A stretch of DNA of 64,000 nt from Tubiluchus corallicola (lineage: Eukaryota > Priapulida > Priapulimorpha > Priapulimorphida > Tubiluchidae). Under the pieces are notes generated by a model, which was given only the letters and a program-made list of their open reading frames with translations, did not search any database and was not told where the DNA came from. The DNA is taken from positions 122,001 to 186,000 of the forward strand of contig JAQGDQ010000302.1 of NCBI GenBank assembly GCA_030141605.1. Direction: 5' to 3'. Of this stretch, positions 50,071-61,584 are shown one piece after another. Position numbers and translations under genes: made by a program. Each line of letters opens with the position of its first letter. The stretch's first letter is position 1.

Positions 50071-50284
50071 TTGAAAGATTAAAGCAGATTATATTGTGTT
50101 TGTCGACTGTAATAACTTCATTCAAAATAAAGACCTTCAGGTACTTATTGAAGCTAACAAAACTGTTATTACTCCTATGATGGCATCTCTATCTACTTAC
50201 TCTAACTTCTGGTATGAACAGATGTCAAAAGGTTATTACAAGAGAACAAAGGGATACATGCTTACAGGAAGGCGGAGGAAAGCG

Positions 50285-50414
50285 TATCAGACAACTGAAA
50301 GGATATATTCATCCATACGAATACAGACCAATAGGTATAGCTGAAGTAGGGTGCTTTTTTCCCATTATGAAGTCTAAAACAATTGTGAATAGTGGTACCA
50401 AACAGCCCTCGGTT
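50285..50414 (+). repeat. 130-bp segment duplicated within the pseudogene, copy 1
   Basis: TATCAGACAACTGAAAGGAT onward matches 50945-51073 with few changes (GGGTGC versus GAGTGT). Confidence 0.9.
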
Positions 50415-50944
50415 TTCCAATTCCTGTGGTTCATTCAACCTTCCTCATTGATCTCAAGAAAATGCTTTACTATACTTAGCATTCAATGAAAAGAAATTGG
50501 TTGACTATGATAAACCACGTGATGATATCCTCATGTTTTCCGAATCTGCAAGAGTTGCTGGAATACGGTTGTTCATCTGCAATCATGAAAAGTTTGGTGC
50601 TGTTACATTTCCGCTGTCTGAACCTTACTATATAGATGACATCCAGAAACTATCAAACTTAAAAATAAGTGCCCTGCCTGGAAGATTTTCCCCCAGGATG
50701 GAGCTAGCTGGGAAATGAGGAAAAAAGTTACCTCTGCAATACTAAATTCTTCGTGTCACAGTTTCAAAACTCCACCTCATCAATACAAAAAAGACTTTTG
50801 GTTTTCATAAAGTTTTTGTGATAAATTTGAAATGGCGACCAGAGAAAAAAAGGATGATGGCAATATTTTAAGTCAGAATGGAAGATGAATTCTTCAGTGC
50901 AGTTAATGGAAAAAACTAGCTACAAACTGGCTTGTTGAAAATGG

Positions 50945-51073
50945 TATCAGACAACTGAAAGGATATATTCATCCATACGAATACAGACCAATAGGTATAG
51001 CTGAAGTAGAGTGTTTTTTCCCATTATGAAGTCTAAAACAATTGTGAATACTGGCACAAAACAGCCCTCAGAT
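50945..51073 (+). repeat. 130-bp segment duplicated within the pseudogene, copy 2
   Basis: Copy of 50285-50414, offset 660 bp. It interrupts the GLT25 homology between the INLKWRP and YTYWTLAHA blocks. Confidence 0.9.
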
Positions 51074-51391
51074 TTTTGAAAATTGTTTGTGCACAATTAC
51101 AGCTGCAAACTAACACCTGTTATAAAATAATTGGACTTTATTTACTTGGCAGGACAATACATGAATAATAGTGTTGCCACTTCTGTCGAAGGAAAACAAG
51201 TATTAGAGATGCCTGGATACACATACTGGACACTGGCACATGCTATTACTTTACAAGGTGCAAACAAATTATTGAATGGCAAAGCAGTGAAGAAAACATT
51301 GCCAGCTGATGAGTATATACGAATTATGGTCGAGAAACATACAAATGGAAAATGGAAATCCAAATTCTCTTGCCTTGTGGCTCATCTATAA

Positions 51392-52880
51392 CTAAATTAT
51401 CCACTTTTTTAGGTAAGACCACTATATACGTGACATAAGTGATGCAGAGCTCGTACCTGAAATTCTGCTGTAAAGCAGTAGAGTTCATTCAAAATTTTTT
51501 GTACACCTTTTTGACAGATTAATAAACTTAAGCACTCACTTATCATAAACTGTTAGTAAATAAAAAGTTTTGCTGAAAAGATTCAAAGCTGTACTTTACT
51601 ACAAAAGTTGCTAGAATTTACAGTCTAGCAGTAAACTTGTTGCAACAAATGCATCAATATAAAACCAGGAAATTAAAAGACATCTCAGAGTTGTATGTAA
51701 ACTTTCAGTGCACAGAATAAAATTGAACACACTTACTATTGAACACAGTAGAAAGTACTTGATCACTTGATATACACGACACAAGAAGCGTTCTGCAAAC
51801 TCGCGTCAACTATAGTGAGAAATATTTTTACAAGTTGGAAAGTCTTGATACAGTCATCTTGGTTTTGTCTCATTCCCAAAAAAAACTGTGTACCACACCA
51901 ATATGATCTATCCTCAGTGTGTTTGCTGTTCTGTTAAATACAATTCCTATAGCAGAATTATTTGCATTTATCTGTCCTACTTTTCTGTGCCATTATTGTA
52001 ACGAAGCAGTCCATAATGTACATTGCATCAGCGTTTATACCTGTATTTGGTTTTTCAACACCCTATATAGGCCTCTAAATGTTTTTGCTTAATTTCTAAT
52101 TTGTTTATTGTATCTTCCTGTAGTTTCAAAAAAGCACACGGCATTTCATGTAAGTGGAAAACGAATAAAATAGCCTGGCAAAATTTCAGGCAGTATAATT
52201 ATCCAGCAAGTAGCCCAAGTTACCTTGCCTAATGACTAAACAATTTTTGAGTAGTAACTGGCCTTTTGCCTCAAGAGTGAACATTCCAACTAAAATCACC
52301 TACTACCCACCAAAACCAATTTCTGTCCATTACCAAAGCACCCAAAGCTTGATTGTCTAATTCCTTACAGTTTATCAGTTGTGAACCTCTGGTAAGTTTC
52401 TGTTGACTGGCTACACTGCTGTGAAACTCTGAAAACCGGAAAAGAGTGGCAAAAAAACGAGAATTTAAATATCAGGTAATTAGTCCCACCATTAGTCAAA
52501 TTCAAGTAATGTTGAGCTGAAACATCAACAACTTTATTTGGTAAAAGGTATTCAATTTAGTTCACAGAAAAGTTGTTGGAGATGCAACGTCCCATTAAAG
52601 TAAATGACGAATATGCAAAAAGCAGTAACGAGTTGGTATACTCTTACTGCAGTGCGTAATGGTATACACAATGTCTAAAAGTAGATGAGAGTTGCAAAGC
52701 AGGCAGCACCTTTTCACTTGTAATGTTTCCAAAACTTGCACAGTTTATTACGCATAACCATTACAGATTATGCATTATCCGCAACTGCATCGATAAGCTA
52801 TAGAATGCTAAGATGATGACATGATGCGTTGTGTGCAGTTATATGCCAAAAATTAACAATTGCTATACAAGAATTGAAAA
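51392..52880. other. Region without recognised gene
   Basis: AT-rich spacer between two COLGALT-derived fragments. No coding blocks recognised. Confidence 0.5.
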
Positions 52881-53243
52881 GCACCGATTGGGACTTCGGT
52901 TTACTTGGTAGGAAAATAGATGAATAATAGTGTTACTACTCAGAGGACTACAGTTTACTACTCAGAGGACTACGGTTATTACAGTGCCTGGGTAATGGGG
53001 ATATACATGTATCTACAGAGCACCGGCATATGCTGTTACTTTACAAAGAAATTATTGAATGGAAAATCACTGGAAAAGATATTACCAGACGAGTATGTAC
53101 CAATTACGTTTGACAAACATTGTAATGAAGAATCAAATGAAAAATTTTTGGAAAGAACTTTACCTACTCTTGCAGCAAAACCTTGGCTGAATTGGCCGAG
53201 TCCCAGAGTAGAAGAAATTTTTGCAACAAAAACAATGAAATGA
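52881..53243 (+). pseudogene. COLGALT: Second COLGALT-derived fragment
   Basis: DWDFGLLGRKIDE (52889-52926) matches the GLT25 DWD-IYVGRKRM block. After a small duplication (TACTACTCAGAGGACTAC twice) come KKLLNGKSLEKILPDEYVPI and TFDKH, homologous to the same C-terminal region as 51270-51340. It has stops and a disrupted YWTLAY block. This is a partial, more decayed or separately rearranged copy. Confidence 0.7.
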
Positions 53244-54960
53244 ACTAAACAAGGAGAGTTTGCTGCAGTAACACAAACGTGTTATAACACACGAATCTTC
53301 ATAAAGGTAGCAAAAATGAAAGCATGCTAACCAACATGTGCATTTTCGTACGACTGTCACTAACATTAATTAAGTTCCAAGTCCTTTTTTAAGATGATAT
53401 TCTCAGTCGAACTATTACACTTGAGAGATGGATGATGGTTTTTGTTTCTAATTTGCTATAGTCTTTGGACAAGGCAGTTTTATCCATAGATATTGCTTAA
53501 CACTATAACCATTTAAAGAATTTTAAACTGCGATCTCGTTATGAGTATTGATACTAGTAAAAGCAATTGGTGTTGCTACCCACAACACACTTTATGATTT
53601 TGTCAGCTGAACTGGCCTTGCTGTTGTGACATGATAAAGTTATCGAGTAGTGAAATATGTTCTATGGTTTACACAGCACCTCCAAGATCTTTAATCATTT
53701 CCTTTAATAAATGAAGTAGAAGACTTAAATTTGTCGGATAAATTGTAATAACTTGTTGGATAATTTTCTTTAGTAAATGTATTAGAAGACTCAATTTTGT
53801 TTGATAAATTGTAATAACTTGTTGGACAATTTTGTTGAAATAATGAGAATAGAGTGCTGCTAAATAAAATTTTGTTGAAGTAATCTAAAAAATCCTATAT
53901 TTTGCAACAATTACTGATATCTGCAACATCGTACTGTTGAACATTAATACAATATAATAACTATATAGTTGTATTAGTATAATGCTAAGATACTGAATGC
54001 TCTTCTACACTTATGAAATTTTTCAATATGCACAATAAAATAACACCATCTCTTTGCAGAAGAAACCAGAAGACACTTGATAACTAAAACACCACAAAAG
54101 CACATACTGGCTATATTTGTAAGGGCGTTGAATAGTTAACTGACCCGAAAAGCCTTCAAATTGAGTCACCTGGTTTTTATATGACTTTTGAAAGACCTAT
54201 ACAACATAGATCAGTGGTTTACTGCTTTGCTAGCACGTGCACGCATTTAGAAACTTCTTGATCGCCGCCGTTGTATATGTACATTGTACATAGTTATCCA
54301 CTTTTACTTGAAGGTTGTTTTACTTGGATTTACAAAAATGTATTAAGATTTTACCTGAGTTTGTACATCTATTTGAACATGGTGATCGATTCGGTAATGA
54401 CTAACGACCTACTTTTCAGCACCACATTAGTTATTTTGCTTACATGGCGTCGCTAATACCTACTTCACCTAACGTAACCTAGACATTTAATACATTTGGG
54501 ACAAAGATAAAACAGACTGGCTAAATTTCACTGGATGTAATTATGCAACAAGCGCATTGATTAAAAGCTGCAGAGTTAAGATGAAAATCTCCCTGAGCAT
54601 TGCAATAATAGAGTAATTTCCGTCAACCTCCAGTCACTCATTTGACAATCCAAACCCTAGCCAGCCGCAAACCACAAACCTCTAGACGTTGAGCAAATCG
54701 CTTAAGCATAATTTTCGCAATCAAGCAAGTTATATAAACCGTGGACGATTTGTACATTAAGTAATTTCCTGGGTGTACCATTTGAGGATATAGGACGAGC
54801 TTTGGAGTAATTCGCCAGCAGAGAGTAATTCTGAGGGGAAATGTATTTTACATTGGATCTTGTATTTCGTCGTCAGTAAATACTCAAATAAAACTGATTT
54901 GCCATTGACAGAATTTAGTTACATGATTTAAGGTATTTTCAAATTGCTAGCAACTGCACA
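53244..54960. other. Region without recognised gene
   Basis: AT-rich. Contains a two-unit 66-bp tandem repeat near 53699-53830 and no accepted coding frame. Confidence 0.5.
53699..53830. repeat. 66-bp tandem repeat, two units
   Basis: GATAAATTGTAATAACTTGT at 53737 recurs at 53803 within diverged units. Confidence 0.85.
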
Positions 54961-54982
54961 ATTTATTTATTTATTTATTTTA
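54961..54982 (-). repeat. (AAAT)n tail of the LINE
   Basis: ATTTATTTATTTATTTATTT on plus. A short tandem-repeat 3' tail, as found on several LINE clades. Confidence 0.7.
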
Positions 54983-57425
54983 CTACGAAAACACCAAACA
55001 ACAATACTATATAGCAAAACACGATATGACGAACATGGTATACATAGGATTATATAATTTCATTAACTTCATAATAAAATCGACATGACATGATATCTAT
55101 ATAAATTGTTGCTTGGATTATAGCCAGAAGCGTTACTTGTGTGGCTATAATGCAATTAATGATACAGGTGTTAGGGTGCAAAAAAGGAAGGTAAAAAATG
55201 ATAGAATGTTAGTGGAGAGTGTGAGAGATGGGAATTAGTAGGATTAGGTTAGTGAAGTTATCTGAACGAGAATGAATATGAGATTACTATTAGGACATCT
55301 CAAAAATATGCATACATTCATGAAATGAAGTACATTATAAGCCAGTCTGTCGCTTACTGTGAATCTGAAGATACGTCAGATGCTATACATGATCAACCTT
55401 TAAAATGAATTTAAGAATGAAGTTTTCAAACTTTTTTTGAATCTTGGTAACGACGAAGTTGAGTTAATATTTTCAGGTATTTTGTTCCATATGGCAGAAC
55501 CAATAAAATAGATGAAAAAATTCGCAACATTAGTCCTGCACCAGACAACTTGATACTTGTTAAATCTAGGATTGTAATGTTTTTGATTAAGATTAACAGA
55601 AATTACGAAAAAAGATGGCAGAGATTTATAGTGAGTTTTGTACATGAATATGCTTATATTATACTTAATTATGGTGTCAATGGTCATTTGTTTGAATTCT
55701 TTGAGGTGCCAATTAAAAAGAAGCAGGAATTTAGCTAAACCACGAAAAATGCTAACAAACTTACGTTGAAGAGCACAGAGAGAATCTACATTCAATGGAT
55801 AGATCGGACCCCATAAAATGTAAGCATAGTTTAAATATGGACGACTAAAGAATGATATAAATTCTTAAATGTCTTTGATTTTTGATACAAGAAATGATTC
55901 CAATGTTCTTGGCTATTTTGAGGCTAATCATGTTAATGTGAGGTTCCAGGATAGATGTAACACGATGCCTAAAAACTTTATTTGTTTAATTTGTTCAATA
56001 GGAGAACCATCAATCATTAGAAGGTCGGAATTTGAGGGAAGCGGTTTATTTCTAGAGCGAAACATCACACATTTAGTTTTATTTTCATTAAGAGAAAGTT
56101 TATTAGCTTTGAATCATTTGTAGAAAAATTTTCAAAGTCTGAGAAGATGGTCGTGCTGTCTGCAAATTGTGTTATCTTCATATTGTGTTGGATGCTGTGT
56201 ATGTTGCTGATGTAAATTAAAAATAAGAGGGGTCCTAGGATTGACCCTTGTGGTACCCAAGTTGCTTCTGCCTGGTCAGAGAAGGAGTTGTTGCATTTGA
56301 CAAATTGCAGACAATTACTTAGGTAACTTTGGAGCCGTTCTGATGCGACAACCCTAAAGCCTAGTAAGATAATTTATTGACTAAAATTATATGGTTGACA
56401 GTATCAAATGTTTTAGAGAGGTTGCAGGAGATTCCAACTGTAGTGGAATTATTTTCAATGGTGTCATTAGTTTTCTACAGACTGTTAAGAGTGCAAGGTC
56501 AGTAGTAGAATTTTTGCCAAAGCCAAAATGGTTAGCACTAAAAATCTCGTTTATTGTTAAATAGTTGTTCAGTTGATTTATGCACATCTAGAATTTTTGA
56601 GAAAACAGGAAGCAAAGAAATGGGTCTGTAATTCTTCATATTGGTAGCGTCAGCAGATTTGAGAATGGAGGTTATTACAACATGCTTCATTTTATCAGGA
56701 AAAATACGATTACCAAGAAAAAGGTTGATCAAGTGATTTAAAGGTGCAGAAACTGGCTCGATTATGTCGGATACACAATTTTTGGGAAAATATTAAAGAT
56801 ATCAACAGTGGTCTTTGGACTAAGTGATTTGCTGATCTTGATTAAATCATTAGGTGTCCTTGGCTGAAAAAAGAAGGAATGATTATAGTTACCCTTTAAG
56901 ATATTGGTAAAGGAAATGTCGACGGGACTAATATTTTCCGCTCATAGAGGACCAATGTCGACGTAGGGAGTATTGAACATATTTGCAACAGCATAGTTGT
57001 CTGAAATACGTTTATTGTTATTCTTAATCCTTATTACAGAATTACACGTTTGTTTATCTAGTAGTGCCTTAATGATGTCCCATCAGGTTTTCTTTATGTT
57101 ACGCTCATATATGTCAAGTTTCTTTTTATAATATGTCGATTTGGATGTTTTGATTAAAGTAGTTAATCTGTTACGATACTGTTTGTTTTCATGTTTAATG
57201 TTATTGCTTGAAGAGTGTTTTATATTACTTTATATAATTTGTTTCTAGGTTTAATGGAATTCAAAAGTCCTTTAGTTATCCAAGGTTTTTCATTTTTTAA
57301 TTGATTATTATTTGTTGTGCGTTCTTTAATATGCTTAGAGAAAATATTGCTGAAATCATCAAAGAACATATCAGTTGCTTGATTAACATTCTCACAGGCC
57401 AAGGTGTCATTCCAATAAGGTGATA
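54961..57425 (-). mobile_element. 5'-truncated, dead non-LTR retrotransposon (LINE)
   Basis: Minus-strand reverse transcriptase remnants occur in order. They are WNDTLACENVNQATDMFF and KPWITKGLLNSIK (57220-57413), GNRIFPDKMKHVVITS and KNYRPISLLPVFSKI (56590-56720), NHFGFGKNSTTDLALL, NLSKTFDTVNH (motif A), VPQGSILGPLLFLIYI (motif B, 56220-56256), FADSTT (motif C, about 56150-56166), and a C-terminal ...AIWNKIPENINS block (55400-55795). Motif A reads CNLSKTFD instead of LDLSKAFD, and motif C reads FADS instead of FADD, so catalytic aspartates are lost. Frameshifts are frequent and no endonuclease is visible. It ends in an AAAT-repeat tail (54961-54982). A Jockey/CR1-like clade is likely but not proven. 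Confidence 0.85.
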
Positions 57426-59422
57426 TCTACGTGTCTGGACGATTGTCCTTCTAGCTAGCTACTTAGTTTTCATTTTGCACACGTATATCTCAAAAGTACC
57501 AATCTCGGTTTTGACCGATTTTTGTTGTTGGTGCCTGAAATCATATCCTAAGAGAATTTGAAGAGAAAGTTCTGTTTGTTCTAGGTACCTCTTACTAGAA
57601 GCTGTTTCCCAACCTCCATGCGTGACAAGGAAAATACAGTTATATATATGTACAAATCCTAAAATGAAATGAACAACATTAGTACCGCCTGGTTCTAGAT
57701 ATTAACGTTTTACACCCAGAGAAAGTTAAAAACATACCAGAGAAATAGTGGAAGAAATAACTACAATGACATGTTCCAACAGCAATTTTGATATGTAATC
57801 TCACTGTCTCAGTACTGCCGCAAAAGTACTTCCTCCTCATTTGACTTTGCTGCTAAGCTACTAACAAGAATTGAAATGAAATAGTTTCGCTCTATTAATT
57901 CAATCTAAAATCAGCTTGTTCGTAAACCCAAACGGAAAAGTTTTGAAATCGTTTTCTAATGATCCCAGCGTATTGGATTAAGATGCACTTAGAGGATTAG
58001 GCGGTTTGAAATGGACATTGTTGAAACGATTACCAATTTTGGCATAATGCAGCAATCGAGTTGGGGTGTTAAGCTAGTACAAAATTTATAATCTACAGCT
58101 CAAACCCACCAAAGCGACCTTGAAAATGTCAAGGTTCTTGTGCAAGGAATGAGACTAACAACCTACAACAAATACCAGGATGATGTGGGCATGCCCAATC
58201 AAGATGAAAGTCAGAAGATGACTAAAAATTCATCATACAAAAAACGTACGAGACGGAAAAACTGGAGGGTTGATGTAGCAGGGAGTCGGCACGTTCATCT
58301 TACTGGTTTCAGAAGTATAAGGATACACCATGTCACAGCACAACCTTACTTAAGAATGATAATGTAACATACTATTCTATTACTGACACATATCATAGTA
58401 ATAAAATAAATAAATTAGTGTTCTGTGTCATGACAGATGTCAATAATTACTGACAGGCACAATATCCGAATTATGCACAAAAAAGGATGATTTAAGTAGC
58501 CATGTATAGCAGTGGGTTGGTAGACTTATTAATTCTGGACTTTGAGAAAATACTTCGCGTACAATCAAGGGTATAAATATGTCACACATTGAAATGAGAG
58601 TCAATTCATAAGAATGCAGAAACGTGCAGATTATCATAATTGACAAGGATCAGAAGTCACAATTTGCTTTCTGAATTTCGATTGCACGTGTGTGTTTGCA
58701 TGCAGTTATTATTGCGCTACTACTACCTTTAATATACTGCACTCAGATTTGCTATTCTGTAAGCAACATCAATTTGTACAAAAGCAAAAGAATTTACAAA
58801 TTTTAGAGCGCTTGTCGCCGAGAGAATAACTAGCTGCTGAGAGTGGCTTCATTTCTGATATACTGTACGACGTTGAGCAATGCTCACAGTACTCCAATCA
58901 ACGGAGCTTCAGTATCGACCCGTCCATCTACTTAGCGCACATGGTCAACCATCGCCAGAACCCCGGACACAGTTGACGAGTTAAGGTCTGTAAATTTAAA
59001 CTTTTACACGGTCCAGACACGCAAAAGTTTACACAAGACCCGCGGATGCTGTCTAAATCAACAATTTCGATTAATTTCACTTCTGTAACAGAAAACCATC
59101 GGGCTTCACACAGTTAATTCAACTACTAATTGGCTCGGCTGATAACGGGAATCACGTGACGCTAATTAGTGACTAATTAGAACTCTGGATTAATTGTGAT
59201 GTTGCCCATGACATAATTAGATGTAATATGCAAGCCGCTCAACGACAACGCCTAAGCTGAATGTACGTTAAGCTGCCTTTACTTATTACACGCGATTCTA
59301 CAATTAATCAACAATCATAAGTGGATTAGCCAATCAACGACGTCTGCAGCTGGACTGAGAAGCTTTGGGGATGACTGCAAAGGCAGAAACTCACATTTTA
59401 CAAGGAGTGTGTGCTTACTAAG
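57426..59422. other. Region without recognised gene; small GC-richer patch
   Basis: Mostly AT-rich. A GC-richer stretch at 58860-59170 contains a CACGTG E-box (59153-59158) and a 34-codon plus-strand frame. It could be a promoter or 5' exon, but I cannot support either. Confidence 0.3.
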
Positions 59423-59962
59423 AGATGAAAAATTAATGTACTTCTCAATAACGAAATTTTCCTTGATATCAACAAGAGTTTAATTGTATCTAGTTAAGTG
59501 AAAGCTCATCCACACCATGTGAAATTTATGTTATATGAGTCGCATCTTGATTTGATATGTAATGCTAATACAAGTATCGTAATTACGATTAATATCAAAG
59601 GAAGAAAGAACAATGAATGAACGCGCGCAAATGTCACAGCCATGTATTTCAAAGAACTGCATCCTAATAAGTATGTTTAGGTTCTGAGCTTCTTTTGAAG
59701 TTGGCTTAAGTGTGGTGACAAACTCATGCATTAAGCTGACCTGACCGATTCATATGAGTATTGTTACTCAGAAGTTCAGAACCTAGCGTGCTTGAAGAAA
59801 CTATCAGCGCATGGGAGAAATTTATCCTAATTGTATGCATGTATAAAAACTACATAAAGGGTCAATTAGTGATACAGCAGCTCCAGCAGGTCGCAAATTG
59901 AAGTCCCTTCATCAAGCAGTATTGCTAACTAAGATTGATTAGACGCCAACATTATGTTCTAC
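59423..59962. repeat. 540-bp tandem duplication, copy A
   Basis: AGATGAAAAATTAATGTACT to TTATGTTCTAC. It matches copy B (59963 onward) along its length. It contains one copy of the 82-bp unit. Confidence 0.92.
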
Positions 59963-61584
59963 AGATGAAAAATTAATGTACTTCTCAATAACGAAATTTT
60001 ACTTGATATCATCAAGAGAGTTTAATTGTATCTAGTTAAGTGAAAGCTCATCCACACCACGTGAAATTTATGTTATATGAGTCGCATCTTAATTTGATAT
60101 GTAATGCTAATACAAGTATCGTAATTACGATTAATATCAAAGGAAGAAAGAACAATGAATGAACGCGCGCAAATGTCACAGCCATGTATTTCAAAGAACT
60201 GCAAATAATAAGTATGTTTAGGTTCTGAGCTTCTTTTGAAGTTGGCTTAAGTGTGGTGACAAACTCATGCAGTAAGCCGACCTGACCGATTCATGCGAGT
60301 ATTGTTACTCAGAAGTCCAGAACCTAGCTTAAGTGTGGTGACAAACTCATGCAGTAAGCTGACCTGACCGATTCATACGAGTATTGTTACTCAGAAGTCC
60401 AGAACCTAGCTTAAGTGTGGTGACAAACTCATGCAGTAAGCTGACCTGACCGATTCGTGCGAGTATTGTTACTCAGAAGTCCAGAACCTAGCTTAAGTGT
60501 CGTGACAAACTCATGCAGTAAGCTGACCTGACCGATTCATACGAGTATTGTTACTCAGAAGTCCAGAACCTAGCTTAAGTGTGGTGACAAACTCATGCAG
60601 TAAGCTAACCTAACCGATCCATACGAGTATTGTTACTCAGAAGTCGAGAACCTAGCTTAAGCGTCGTGACATACTCATGCATTAAGCTGACCTGACCGAT
60701 CCATATGAGTATTGTTACTCAGAAGTGTCCAGAACCCAGCTTAAGTGTGGTGACAAACTCATGCAGTAAGCTGACCTGACCGATCCATACGAGTATTGCT
60801 ACTCAGAAGTCCAGAACCTAGCTTAAGCGTCGTGACATACTCATGCATTAAGCTGACCTGACCGATCCATATGAGTATTGTTACTCAGAAGTGTCCAGAA
60901 CCCAGCTTAAGTGTGGTGACAAACTCATGCAGTAAGCTGACCTGACCGATCCATACGAGTATTGCTACTCAGAAGTCCAGAACCTAGCTTAAGCGTCGTG
61001 ACATACTCATGCATTAAGCTGACCTGACCGATCCATATGAGTATTGTTACTCAGAAGTGTCCAGAACCTAGCTTAAGTGTGGTGACAAACTCATGCAGTA
61101 AGCTGACCTGACCGATCCATACGAGTATTGCTACTCAGAAGTCCAGAACCTAGCTTAAGTGTGGTGACAAACTCATGCAGTAAGCTAACCTGACCGATCC
61201 ATGCGAGTATTGTTACTCAGAAGTCCAGAACCTAGCTTAAGTGTGGTGACAAACTCATGCAGTAAGCTGACCTGACCTATCCATACGAGTATTGTTATTC
61301 AGAAGTCCAGAACCTAGCTTAAGTGTGGTGACAAACTCATGCATTAAGCTGACCTGACGGATCCATATGAGCATTGTTATTCAGAAGTTCAGAACCTAGC
61401 GTGCTTGAAGAAACTACCATGGAACGGGACTCCCGCAGGGGAGAAATTTACCCTTAATTGTATATGTATAAAAACTACATAAAGGGTCAATTAGTGCTAC
61501 AGCACCCTCAACAGGTCGCACACTTCATCAAGCAGTATTGCTAACTAAGATTGATTAGAAGCCCACATTGTGTTTTAGAAAGCA
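59963..61584. repeat. Tandem duplication copy B with amplified 82-bp core
   Basis: It starts like copy A and ends with the same 3' block (ACTACATAAAGGGTCAATTA ... CAGTATTGCTAACTAAGATT). It is about 1.1 kb longer because its central unit is repeated. Confidence 0.92.
60246..61395. repeat. 82-bp tandem array, about 14 copies
   Basis: Unit CTTAAGTGTGGTGACAAACT ... GAGTATTGTTACTCAGAAGT ... CCAGAACCTAG. Starts at 60246, 60328 and 60410 give the 82-bp period; some units are 84 bp with an extra GT. Pairs of variants (GTGTGG/GCGTCG, GTTACTC/GCTACTC) alternate in the middle, suggesting amplification of a dimer. Confidence 0.97.

Larger units (their letters stand above)
50077..51391 (+). pseudogene. 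COLGALT: COLGALT (procollagen galactosyltransferase, GLT25) pseudogene
   Basis: Colinear, intronless pieces of the GT25 fold appear in shifting frames. They are ADYIVFVDCNNFIQNKDLQV (50086-50145), NKTVITPMMASLSTYSNFWY and GYYKRT (50158-50250), VVHSTFLIDLKK (50429-50464), DYDKPRDDILMFSESARVAG and FICNHEKFGAVTFPLSE (50497-50620), FVINLKWRPEKKRMM (about 50815-50860), then YTYWTLAHAITLQGANKLLN (51206-51265). The order matches COLGALT1/2, endoplasmic-reticulum enzymes that galactosylate collagen hydroxylysine. The metal-binding DxD reads DCN. In-frame stops and frameshifts kill it. Lack of introns suggests a retrocopy. Confidence 0.82.

Noticed and set aside
55869-56123. Plus-strand ORF across the LINE
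   Set aside because: Shadow of the minus-strand reverse transcriptase remnant.
58140-58367. 75-codon Lys-rich plus-strand ORF
   Set aside because: No recognisable family, no gene structure around it.
58880-58984. 34-codon plus-strand ORF in the GC-richer patch
   Set aside because: Too short, no homology, no convincing splice sites.
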